Shown piece after piece: positions 1 through 9,800 of a stretch of 64,000 bases of DNA. The stretch's first letter is position 1; every line of letters begins with the position of its first letter. Source of the stretch: Spirochaetae bacterium HGW-Spirochaetae-4 (GTDB lineage Bacteria > Spirochaetota > Spirochaetia > Sphaerochaetales > Sphaerochaetaceae); assembly GCA_002839335.1 (NCBI GenBank), contig PGXU01000003.1, positions 1 through 64,000 on the forward strand, read 5' to 3'. The translations under genes and the position numbers were made by a program. The notes below the pieces were generated by a model that saw nothing but the letters and a program-made list of their open reading frames with translations, searched no databases and was not told where the DNA came from.

Positions 1-260
1 GTGCTGATGGTCGCTGTTCCAGTGCCCGCGACAACCGACCAAGTCACACTTGCATCGGTAGCTCCGGTCGGAAGGATATCCGCCGTCATCTGCAGGGTAT
101 TGCCGTTTCCTACTTCCACGACATCCCCCGCACCCGTAATGGTGATATCTGTCACCGAGACCGGTTCATTGGTCTCGGACGGACATCCCACCATGAATGT
201 GATGATCGCCGCTAGTGCGACAATCAACACATACTTCGTTAATCTTCTTGATTTTCTCAT
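1..260 (-). CDS. Partial lipoprotein with bacterial Ig-like (Big_2-like) repeat; C-terminus outside window
   Basis: Reverse-strand reading from CAT at 258-260 gives MRKSRRLTKYVLIVALAAIITFMVGCPSETNEPVSVTDITITGAGDVVEVGNGNTLQMTADILPTGATDASVTWSVVAGTGTATIS: lipobox (MVGC) plus Ig-like motif; SD AGGAG upstream. Runs off the window edge, so absent from the ORF track. Confidence 0.75.
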   Translation of the reverse strand, partial: MRKSRRLTKYVLIVALAAIITFMVGCPSETNEPVSVTDITITGAGDVVEVGNGNTLQMTADILPTGATDASVTWSVVAGTGTATIS

Positions 261-372
261 ACATCAACTCCTGTTGAGAGAGAGCCTGGGACAGCTATGT
301 CCGGCACCTATCCCCTCCAGATTGTCTTTCGAGCAGCTGGGAGGACGATACCGAGACATGCCGACCGTCAGG

Positions 373-921
373 CTAGAAACGCAATTTCGCTCCGATTCCG
401 ATAAGACTGAACTCTTTCAGATAATCCATGTCCACAGTGGAAATGTTCTGGAAGAAGTCGACGACATCCGGAATCAAAAGGGTGATGCCAGGACCAATCG
501 AGAACCAATCGGTGACATTGACGTCGAACCCGGCGCGAAAATTGTATGCGAAGTTGCTGGTTCCGCTAACGGGGACATCTTCAGACAATGCCACCAGATA
601 TCCTGGACCAGTCGCCACATACGGCTCGATCAACCCGAGGGGAGCGCGCAGCACAGCCTCAAGGACGAGAGAGGCATACTCCTCTCCGTTCACATAGCCT
701 GTAGCCGAGAGCCCCAACCACGGCAACATGTTCCATTGGAATCTGAGGGTTGGAATATATTCCTTGAAATTCTGGTCGCGGAGATCCGCATAGGAGTAAT
801 TCAAGATAATCCCAACATCGAACTCGCTGGGTGTATTCGATTCCAGCTGCTCTTGGGCACTCAAAGAGCCCATAGACACAGCGAACAATACGAGAAATAA
901 GACAACTAATTTTCTGCCCAT
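373..921 (-). CDS. Small outer-membrane beta-barrel-like protein with signal peptide
   Basis: 182 aa, signal peptide ending SLSAQ, alternating amphipathic strands, terminal ...GAKLRF; strong SD AAGGAGG before ATG. Confidence 0.7.
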   Translation of the reverse strand: MGRKLVVLFLVLFAVSMGSLSAQEQLESNTPSEFDVGIILNYSYADLRDQNFKEYIPTLRFQWNMLPWLGLSATGYVNGEEYASLVLEAVLRAPLGLIEPYVATGPGYLVALSEDVPVSGTSNFAYNFRAGFDVNVTDWFSIGPGITLLIPDVVDFFQNISTVDMDYLKEFSLIGIGAKLRF

Positions 922-1149
922 ATCATACCTCCTTGGAAATATTGATAATTTTCTGGAGCAATCCAGAAATAGTCTTCGACATATAGGTTTTGACTATAGA
1001 TTCTCGAAACTTCTTCATCTGGTTTGAACCCTCCTTTGGCTCTCCATGGAAATACTTTTCGACAAGCTATTTCCGTTGGAGTCGAGCTTTGCAGTTCTTC
1101 CAAATTCCTGTTCATCAGTGAGGCGACAACAATCGATGGATATTCATCC

Positions 1150-1475
1150 AGGAATTGGAAATCCATGGGATTTGGAATCGATCTTCCTGAAAATGGTCGT
1201 ATCCTTTACGGATCAACCCACTACGCAACCAACAAGTACCGTCCTGGATACCATGATCGATCGCAAATTATCCTATTCATTGACAATTGGTGTATTCCCG
1301 ATGGAATGAGGCCAGCATATTGGCTTCAAGGTCCTAACCTTGACGGGAGTATGGTTGGTCATACTTTGTGAAGCTCGTCGACTGGTTGTCCTCATGTTGG
1401 GCGCCAGTCCAAAGCACGGAAGGAGTCGACGGTATGGGAAGACTTCTTCTCTTATTAGAGAATACAATACATAGG
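1150..1475 (+). pseudogene. Possible relic of a D-Ala-D-Ala carboxypeptidase (DacA-like), frameshifted
   Basis: Plus-strand frames piece together ...PDGMR / GQHIGFK / GPNLDGSMVGHT / EARRLVVLMLGASPKHGR / GVDGMGRLLLLLENTI, resembling DGxKTGxxxxxGYNLxxSAxxxxRRLVxVxLGA...LLxY. Several frameshifts needed; weak. Confidence 0.3.
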
Positions 1476-1494
1476 CAGCATTGTCAATCAATAT

Positions 1495-1760
1495 CTATCA
1501 TTTAATAGCAATTTTTACTATTTATTATTAAATTTTGTTATTATATAATTTTAATTGATAATTTTTAACTTTTATTAGCTATATATATCTTTTTTTGTTA
1601 ATATTTATTAATTTTAATCAATTAAATATAAATATGATTATTTGAAAAATACCTGGCTGGAGCCGAAAACGTAAAAGAATTCCTATAGCTAAAAGGCATA
1701 TATCCATTCATTTTTGTATTTTTTTATTATGAAAGTGCAAAAATTCGAATAAATTCAGCA
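1495..1760. other. Extremely AT-rich intergenic island
   Basis: About 270 bp of almost pure A/T (e.g. tttttactatttattattaaattttgttattatataattttaattgataa) in otherwise GC-balanced DNA. Confidence 0.9.
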
Positions 1761-2047
1761 AAAGAACCTATTATCGTTTGAAGTACGCGATTACCGTGTT
1801 TTTGATACGTTCTCCCCGATCGGTTTCGAAGCTTCACAACCAGGAAAGAATAAGCGCATGGGTAGACGGAAGATGTGACTACATCTCCTGTCCAAGAGCC
1901 CTGTGTAATTGTGTTATGAGGATGCCGACTTCGAGTGGAAGCAGGGTGTGGCTAGGCCACGGAGAATCGGATAGTCGATATCCGGTTCTACACGACCTCT
2001 GCCACACATCGCTTGGACCGAAGGAAAGGATTACAGGTTACAGACCA

Positions 2048-5000
2048 CTACCCGATCCTCTCCTCCTCGTCCGGAACCTCGGTGTCGGCACTGAGGATCC
2101 TATCCATTTCATCAAGTACACCCTGGGTGTATGTCCCGAAGTTGAACATGGGCCGCAAGCGTCTGAACAGCGGTCGCACGAAGTGTCGAAGTTGACTCTG
2201 GTCCTTCTCCATGGTCGTTTTGCTTTGCAGCATCAGGACCGTGACCGCCGATGGCGAATAATACGTACCCACCTCTTCGAAGCCGAACTTCTTGTAGAGC
2301 TTTATTGTCTTCACATCGTCGGCAAACACATCGATAATCATGTTCTCGACACCCTTGCTGCGCGCCAGTAGGAACACAAGCACGATCAGACCGATCGACA
2401 CCGCGGTATTGCGCATTTCCGGCAACACAGCCAACCGGATGATCTCCGAACAATTGCGCGACTGCAACACCGACTCGACATCGAAATACCGCGAAATCGG
2501 CAGTGGCCAGAAATTGTCCGACGTCATCAACGAAACGGTCCCCACCGGGTGCAACCCCTTGAACGCGAGGATATGGGTCGCCTTCTCGTCGACAGCCCTA
2601 TGGATCGTCTCCTCCAGATAGCCCTTCTCGCCGACCAGCACCTTCCGCTGGATAAAGAACACATCGTTTATGCCGGCTTGGTCGGAGACCAGGGCGAAGC
2701 TGATCGCATCACGCCCCTCGTCATCCATCGGGAATATCGTGGTGAATTCGGAACCGACACGTTCCTCGCTCTTCACCCGTATGCGTCCGCCCATTTTCTC
2801 CACGATACTGTAGCAGTTGGAAAGCCCGAGACCCGTTCCGGTTCCCGGTGCCTTCGTTGTGAAGAATGGGGTGAATATCTGGTTGAGGTTCTCTTCGGCG
2901 ATACCGCATCCCGTATCTCCCACCTTGATATAGACGAAACCATTGACCTCCATACACGTGAGGGTGAGGGTCCCCTTGCCTTCCATGGCCTGGATCGCAT
3001 TGACAATCAAGTTCAGGAACAGTTGCTGCAACTCGCCCTCGTTCGCCTCGATGAACGGCAGGGCGTGGTAGTTGCGCTTGACCACGATATTCTGCGAATC
3101 GACTCCACGGGTTGCCAAGCGGAGCGAGAACTCGAGGACCCTTATTATCTCGACCTGCTGGATTTCCTTGATCGGCTCCTTGCGCGAATAGATCGAGAGC
3201 TCCTTGATCACGTCGGCTGCGGTCTTGGAGTACGAAAGGATATCCTCCAGGTACTCATGGTGTTGGCTGCCCTCATCGACTTCGGTGAGCATGATCTCCG
3301 CAGTACCCGAGATCCCCGCCAAGGGATTGTTCAGCTCATGGGCTATTCCCGCGGCCAATGTGCCGATACCTGCCATCTTCTCGGTCCTGACCAACTCCTC
3401 CTGCAGGTTCTTCTGCTCGGTGATATCGTTGATGATCTCGATGAAGACGCTCTTCGAATTCTCCGGAACCTTCACATTGTGGAACTGGAACGAGTATACC
3501 CTCTCGGACACATCCGCCTCGGTCTCCTGCAGGACACCGGAGTGGAGGCAATCGAGGGCCTGACAGAAGGGACACGGCCGGATACGGTGGAAGAACGCCC
3601 GATAACACTTGTTCCCGATCAACTCCTTCTTGTTGTTGCCGAAGAATGTCACTGCGGCGGTATTCGCCTCCTGGATAGTGAAATCGATATCGATCAGACA
3701 AACAGGCGATGCGATTCCATTGAATATCGCCTCCAGCTTGTTCTTGCTCATGGTAAGCTCGTTGCCCTGGATCCGCAGCTGCTCGAACGAAAGGGCATTC
3801 TCCAACGAAAGGGAGCTCTGCGCCGCAAGGATTTCCAATGCCTCGACCTCTATCGAAGTGATAAGCGATTTGTTGTAATCGTATCCAATCAGGATATACC
3901 CGGCGATCTGTTTCCTGAATATGAGGGGAATCAGCACATCGGCCAGTGGAAGCTGTTCGCTCACCTGCAGCCTCGGCTCGTCCGGGTGGACGTTGATGAT
4001 CGACGAACTGTTCTCACGACTCAACCGTTGCAGCTTGTCCTCAACTTCCTTGGGGAAGGAAAACACCAGCTCGTCACCGGTCTCGAGTTCTGTCGGGCAC
4101 TTGCTGTTCGAGATCATGAGGAACTTGTCACCATCGCCTATCCGCTTGACCGCGAACACGACCCACTCCGTCTTCAAGCCCGTGCTCAGGTTCTTGACCA
4201 CCTCGTCCCCGAGTTCCTGCAGGTTGACAATGGTCGTCAGCTTTTTGCTGAGATTCTTGATGGTGGTCTGGTACGGGTGCCGTTTCGGGATTATGACCGT
4301 ATCGACGATGAACGTAAGGAAATTCCTGATCGGATGGATAATGATAACCGTCACGATACCGAGTATGATCGCCAGTTGGGAAATATCGCCCGGAGCGAAA
4401 TCGGTGTTGTACAGCTGGATGATCTTGATGATCAGGTAGTAGGAAACGGAAGCGATGATCGCAAGGATCGTAGAGTAGATGATATTCAATCCTACCCTAG
4501 AATAGTTGATCAGCTTGAACTTGTAGATCGTGTAGAACAACAGCAACGCGTTTATGGTCGCGGAGAATATATCGACCGGGTACTTGCCCACCGCGGGAAA
4601 GATATTCATGAAAATTCCGATAAGCATGATGACCACACCGATGAGTGGAAGGAACAGGTTCTTGTGGTACTTCTGCAGCGGCTTGATCTTTGCGCTGAAC
4701 ATCAGGATCCCAAGGGTGAGTAGCAGGTAGATATAGCTTATGGAGTAGGCGAATGCCGAACCTGGGGCAAGTTGGTAGTAGAAGACACCTTCGGGGGTGA
4801 AACCGACATCCAACACGATGCTTCCCGAGAAGTTCAGGAACATGAGGGGAATGATCAACAGGTAGCTGGCGGCAATGAATATGCGAATGGAGCGTTTGTG
4901 CAGATCAAGGATATCGACTATGAAGTTGCTCAAAGCGAAAGGAGCGGAAAGGAGACCGATCAGCATGATCTTGTTCCAGAACAACGGAGTCATGAAACCA

Positions 5001-5173
5001 CTGTTGAGGTGCATCATCATGGATCCGAAACTCCATATGGAGAAGAAGATCATATAGAGTTGGAACGACCAGTAGAACCTGTCCTTCTTATATTGCAGGA
5101 ATCCAAAAATTACAAAGAACAGATAGAGCAGACATGCCACTGCCGGAATGATGGTAGAGATATCAATGATCAT
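2048..5173 (-). CDS. Hybrid sensor histidine kinase: N-terminal 7TM region, GAF, PAS, HisKA, HATPase, C-terminal GNAT (LuxI/FeeM-like) domain
   Basis: MIIDISTIIPAVACLLYLFF... multiple TM; HisKA AAGIAHELNNPLAG; HATPase N/G1/F/G2 boxes (LNLIVNAIQAM, DTGCGI, FFTTKAPGTGTGLGL); C-terminus GYLEETIHRAVDEKATHILAFKGLHPVGTVSL...IIRLAVLPEMRN...YKKFGFEEVG. Confidence 0.85.
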   Translation of the reverse strand: MIIDISTIIPAVACLLYLFFVIFGFLQYKKDRFYWSFQLYMIFFSIWSFGSMMMHLNSGFMTPLFWNKIMLIGLLSAPFALSNFIVDILDLHKRSIRIFIAASYLLIIPLMFLNFSGSIVLDVGFTPEGVFYYQLAPGSAFAYSISYIYLLLTLGILMFSAKIKPLQKYHKNLFLPLIGVVIMLIGIFMNIFPAVGKYPVDIFSATINALLLFYTIYKFKLINYSRVGLNIIYSTILAIIASVSYYLIIKIIQLYNTDFAPGDISQLAIILGIVTVIIIHPIRNFLTFIVDTVIIPKRHPYQTTIKNLSKKLTTIVNLQELGDEVVKNLSTGLKTEWVVFAVKRIGDGDKFLMISNSKCPTELETGDELVFSFPKEVEDKLQRLSRENSSSIINVHPDEPRLQVSEQLPLADVLIPLIFRKQIAGYILIGYDYNKSLITSIEVEALEILAAQSSLSLENALSFEQLRIQGNELTMSKNKLEAIFNGIASPVCLIDIDFTIQEANTAAVTFFGNNKKELIGNKCYRAFFHRIRPCPFCQALDCLHSGVLQETEADVSERVYSFQFHNVKVPENSKSVFIEIINDITEQKNLQEELVRTEKMAGIGTLAAGIAHELNNPLAGISGTAEIMLTEVDEGSQHHEYLEDILSYSKTAADVIKELSIYSRKEPIKEIQQVEIIRVLEFSLRLATRGVDSQNIVVKRNYHALPFIEANEGELQQLFLNLIVNAIQAMEGKGTLTLTCMEVNGFVYIKVGDTGCGIAEENLNQIFTPFFTTKAPGTGTGLGLSNCYSIVEKMGGRIRVKSEERVGSEFTTIFPMDDEGRDAISFALVSDQAGINDVFFIQRKVLVGEKGYLEETIHRAVDEKATHILAFKGLHPVGTVSLMTSDNFWPLPISRYFDVESVLQSRNCSEIIRLAVLPEMRNTAVSIGLIVLVFLLARSKGVENMIIDVFADDVKTIKLYKKFGFEEVGTYYSPSAVTVLMLQSKTTMEKDQSQLRHFVRPLFRRLRPMFNFGTYTQGVLDEMDRILSADTEVPDEEERIG

Positions 5174-5231
5174 GCGAATTCCTTTATGTACTTCCAAATG
5201 TATGCAACTTGTACTAGTATACAGACAAGTT

Positions 5232-5768
5232 ATGGGATTAATCAAACTATTTATTATCGGAGCCATAGGATATTTGCTCTCAGGACTCTACGATGTGGCA
5301 GTGTTGTACGACAAATATCTGCTTAAGAAGGGATTGTACCTCGGGTTTTTCCTTACGGCGGTTCCCTATCCCATCATGTTCCTTACGATGCGTTCCCCCT
5401 TCGGCACAGGGTTGCTCCTCCTCCTATTGCTGCTGATATTTGCATTCGGGGCACTGCTTGCCTATTCGGTGTTGATCGAGATTCCCCGCTCCGCCAATAC
5501 GGCGGGTGCACTGTATCGTGGTGGAACCTACAGTTTTTCTAGACATCCGGGATTTATTTGGTATACTGTTGTCAACATCCTCATAGCTGTCTATTTCTGG
5601 GATATTGGGATTGCATTGGTATGCGCCGGATTCGTTGTGTGCAATCTTGTCTTGATTGCCATCGAGGACTCGGTCCTGTTCCCAAGAATGTTTCCCGACT
5701 ATGGGGAGTATCGGAAAGAGGCACCGTTTTTTCTATCGCTGCAGAACGTAATCCATCGGAGAAGGTAG
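5232..5768 (+). CDS. Isoprenylcysteine carboxyl methyltransferase-like / phospholipid methyltransferase-like membrane protein
   Basis: MGLIKLFIIGAIGYLL..., several TM helices, GGTYSFSRHPGFIWYTVVNILIA and C-terminal E(D)SVLFPRMFPDYGEYRKEAPFF typical of the ICMT/PEMT family. Confidence 0.65.
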   Translation: MGLIKLFIIGAIGYLLSGLYDVAVLYDKYLLKKGLYLGFFLTAVPYPIMFLTMRSPFGTGLLLLLLLLIFAFGALLAYSVLIEIPRSANTAGALYRGGTYSFSRHPGFIWYTVVNILIAVYFWDIGIALVCAGFVVCNLVLIAIEDSVLFPRMFPDYGEYRKEAPFFLSLQNVIHRRR

Positions 5769-5769
5769 C

Positions 5770-6795
5770 ATGACAAAGCATATTGTGACAACAGACGATG
5801 ATCCTGCAATCCGGAAGGTCCTGCAGATAATGTTGAAGAAAGAGGGCTACCAAGTCACCCAATGCAAGGATGGGCATGAATTGTCGACCGTGCTGAAGCA
5901 AGATTCCGCAAGTGTCGACCTGGTGCTCCTCGATATAAAGATGCCGGGATTGTCCGGATTCGAGATGCTCGATATCATGCAGCGCAACTATCCCCGTATA
6001 CCGATCGTCATGTTGACCGCATTCAACGACCTCGATACCGGCATGAAGGCAATCCGTTCGGGTGCCGCCGACTACCTGGCCAAGCCTGTCCGGCGCGAAT
6101 CGCTCGTCTCCTGTGTGGAACGGGTCATCTCGAAGTCCCAGATGCAACAGGAAGCGGTGGCGGAGAAGTCCAACTACCTTACCCGCCATGTCGAACTCGA
6201 GACCAAATTGAAAGCCGCGCTCCTTTCGCTCAAGAACACCACCCGCGCGACCCTCGAAGCCTTCTCGGAAACCATCGAACAGAAGGATGCCTATACGAAA
6301 GGCCATTGCAGCCGTGTCCGCACCATTTCCGTGGCAATCGGCAATGCCCTCAAATTGTCGCACGACAATATCCAGATCTTGGAAGGAGGCTCACTCCTGC
6401 ACGATATCGGCAAAATCGGTATCGCGGAGGAAATCCTGAACAAGACTTCGTCGTTGACAAAGGAAGAATACGAGATCATCAAGATGCATCCGGTGGCTGG
6501 AGAACGCATCATCACACATATCGAGCTGTTCCAACCGTACCGACCGATTATTCGGAGCCATCACGAACGTATCGACGGAAGGGGATATCCCGACGGACTC
6601 AAGGGCGACGAAATTCCCCTGGATGTACGTATCGTATCCCTCGCCGATGCCTTCGACGCCATGACAAGCAGCCGTGCCTATCGTGCGGCGTTGCCGACTG
6701 AAATCGCCGTGGAAGAGATCAAACTCTGCTCCGGCACCCAATTCGACCCGGAATTGGTCAATGTTTTCCTCGACAAAGAGATCTTCCTCCTGTAA
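5770..6795 (+). CDS. Response regulator with HD-GYP c-di-GMP phosphodiesterase domain (RpfG-like)
   Basis: REC: TDDDPAIRKVLQ...DLVLLDIKMPGLSG; HD-GYP: HCSRV...LLHDIGKIGI...HHERIDGRGYPDGLKG. Confidence 0.92.
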   Translation: MTKHIVTTDDDPAIRKVLQIMLKKEGYQVTQCKDGHELSTVLKQDSASVDLVLLDIKMPGLSGFEMLDIMQRNYPRIPIVMLTAFNDLDTGMKAIRSGAADYLAKPVRRESLVSCVERVISKSQMQQEAVAEKSNYLTRHVELETKLKAALLSLKNTTRATLEAFSETIEQKDAYTKGHCSRVRTISVAIGNALKLSHDNIQILEGGSLLHDIGKIGIAEEILNKTSSLTKEEYEIIKMHPVAGERIITHIELFQPYRPIIRSHHERIDGRGYPDGLKGDEIPLDVRIVSLADAFDAMTSSRAYRAALPTEIAVEEIKLCSGTQFDPELVNVFLDKEIFLL

Positions 6796-6838
6796 AAAGC
6801 ATCTATCAAACCATCTCCCGGTGACTTATACTGGATAC

Positions 6839-9800
6839 ATGGGCAAAAAACGGAAGAAGAAAAGAACGATCCCAGGAAAATCCCACATACGCCTCTCGCT
6901 CTTGTTGAGCATCGGCTTCATCCTGGTATTGCTCTCCCCCTGGCTTATCTGGCTCTCCCGGCCGACCCTGCCCCTATCGGTACTCGTCTACAACAAGACC
7001 GTGCCTGACACCAGCGCCAAGGCACACGTCGGCCTGGGATGGCTATTGCACCACTTCAAGCTCCACGACATATCCGGAGACCCCTTCTCGGCCACAACAA
7101 CCTACCGGGGATACCACCCCGGGGAATCGGAAGAAAACCGGATTGTTCCACTCGGTCCCGTTCCCGAGGACATGGACCTGGTCTATATCGCCGACACCTA
7201 CGGAATTTACCGCAACGGCGAAGGGTTTTCCCGTAGCGATCACGAGGAAGGCACCCGCAACCTCATATATGGTGGGATGGACCAGACCGATGTCGATACC
7301 CTGCGCGAGTTCCTCAACCGCGACAATCCCAACACGGTAGTCGCTGAATACAACACCTTCGCGACCCCGACACCCGACTATATACAATCGCAACTCTATG
7401 AAATGTTCAGGGCCACATGGACCGGTTGGTCGGGACAGTTCGTAGCCGACCTGTCCACCTCTGGCGATACCCCCTCGTGGATCTACGGCATATACGAGCA
7501 ACAGAGTGGCGAAGCGTGGAACTACACAGGTAGTGGAATCGTTATCTACAACACGAACGACGAGATACTGGTACTGGTCGTGGGCGAGGACCTGGGACCG
7601 AACGTGAACCAATTTGTCTACACCCCTGCTGGGGAACGGACGTTGCGCCTCTCGGGATCCACCTACTACACCCACCTGTTCGACATTGTCGAACCACTGG
7701 CCGGTGCAGAAGTGCTTGGTGAATACCAATTGGATACAACACCCCAAGGAGCGCGGAAGCTCAAGGATTTCGGTTTGGAAACCACGTTTCCCGCCATCAT
7801 CCGAGGAACAACAGCCTCCCACAGCACCTATTATCTCGCGGGCAATTGGGCATACAGTCCCACACCCTTGAAATTCTCCTTCCTCGCCGGAGTGCCGAAC
7901 CTCATGCGACGCACAGTCCAGAATTCACTGGATAGTGAAAACAATTTCTATTGGCACATCTACCTGCCCCTCATGCAGTCGATATTCGACGAAGCCTACA
8001 TGCGCAAGAGCTTTCCTCCGGGCAAGGCCACAGCTACGACCACCAGTATCGGACAAACCACCATGGTCTCGCGAACGCACGGCAACCTGTTGCAGGTGTG
8101 GCAGGACGAACAATGGAAAGACCTGTTCATCCACGGCATCAACCTGGGAATAGCCATGCCCGGGAAATGGTTCACCGACTTTCCCAAGGACAAAGCCCTC
8201 TACTACCGCTGGTTGACCCAGATCGGGGAACTGGGTGCCAATACGCTACGCATCTACACCTTGCTCGACCCGGAGTTCTACCATGCCTTCCTCCTCTACA
8301 ACCAACTGCACCCCGAGCAACCGATGTGGCTCATGCAGGAAATCTGGCCTGAGGAGGAACCGCACGGCAACGATTACCTCGACATCGACTACCAGGAGGA
8401 ATACCAAAAGGAAATCGTCCACGTGATCGATGCGGTCCATGGAAACGCCACCATCGCCGAGCGACGCGGTAGGGCTTGGGGAACCTACACCAGCGATGTC
8501 TCGGCGTACATTGTCGGGTACCTGGTAGGCAGGGAGCTTGAGCCGCATGAAGTCGAGGACACCGACTTGCTGAACGAGGGGTACCTGTTCAACGGAGACT
8601 ACATCCGCACAACAGCTGCGGCCAGTCCAACCGAGGCCTGGTTGGCCGAAAGCACCGACTATGTGCTCGGCTACGAGGAATCGGCATACGGATGGCAACA
8701 CCCTGTCGCCATCGTCAACTGGCCGACCTTGGATCCGATCGAGCACCCCTCGGAACGCAACGAGAAGGGAGAAAAGGTCAATGAGTCGAACGACCGGACC
8801 ACTGTCGACATCAACAACCTGCTTCCCGGCCCACAATTGAAGGCGGGCCTGTTCGGCGCATACCACATATACCCGAACTACCCCGATTTCATGAACAACG
8901 ACCCCCTCTACGATACCTACGAGGACGAATTCGGCCGTTTCCGCTATGGAGGATACCTCAAGGAATTCATGGAACACCACACGGCCTACCCTGCGGTCAT
9001 CGCGGAATTCGGCCTTGCGACCGGTATGGGCAACGCCCACTTCAGCCCCGACGGCTACCATCATGGCTCCATGACCGAACTCCAGCAGGGAGAGGGAATC
9101 ATACGCATGTTCGAAGCCATGCGGACCGAAGGCTATGCCGGGGGAATCATCTTCGAATGGATGGACGAATGGACCAAGAAGACTTGGACAACCGAACCCT
9201 ACATGGTCCCCTACGACCGCCATATCCTGTGGCACAACGCCGTCGATCCCGAACAGAATTACGGTATCCTGGCATATGAGGCGATCAAACCCAAACGGGC
9301 AGCCGTCGCATCATCGGGAGCAGGAGCGATAACACACGTGGAATTGCGCCTCGACGCCTCGTTCCTCCACATCGATATGGGATTTACCGGCGCCTTGGAT
9401 TTTTCGAAGGAGCGACTCCTGATCGGGCTGGACACCTTCGGACGGGAACTCGGTGAGCTGCTGTACGACAAGAATCTCACCATTTCCGCCCCCTCCGGCA
9501 TGGAGTATCTCGTGGTCATCGATGGAAAGGAGACCTCCCGATTGCTCGCCATTCCTCCCGCAAACGGCTCCCAATACAAGTTCAGCACATACGAGGGATT
9601 GGAGATGCGCGGACTCTTCGAATCCATGCGCAAACTGACCAACAAGGCACGGGCATTGCAGGACGGCACCCCGATACCAGCCCGATACGAAGACGCAAGC
9701 AAGCTTCACCATGGCAAATTGATAGGGTCCACCAACCACTGGAAGATCGAGGGGAACACCCTGTCCCTACGCATTCCCTGGACGCGGATCAACGTATCCG

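Noticed and set aside
1-900. 299-aa plus-strand ORF
   Set aside because: Antisense to the lipoprotein and the OMP-like gene, which have signal peptides and SDs; composition of the plus ORF is not protein-like.
906-1166. 86-aa minus ORF upstream of the OMP-like gene
   Set aside because: Overlaps the OMP promoter/SD region, no recognisable motif.
2549-4723. 724-aa plus-strand ORF
   Set aside because: Mirror of the histidine kinase coding strand; rich in D/R/Q artefact runs and no recognisable domain.
8246-9235. 329-aa minus-strand ORF in the TIM-barrel gene
   Set aside because: Antisense shadow ORF of codon-biased coding sequence.
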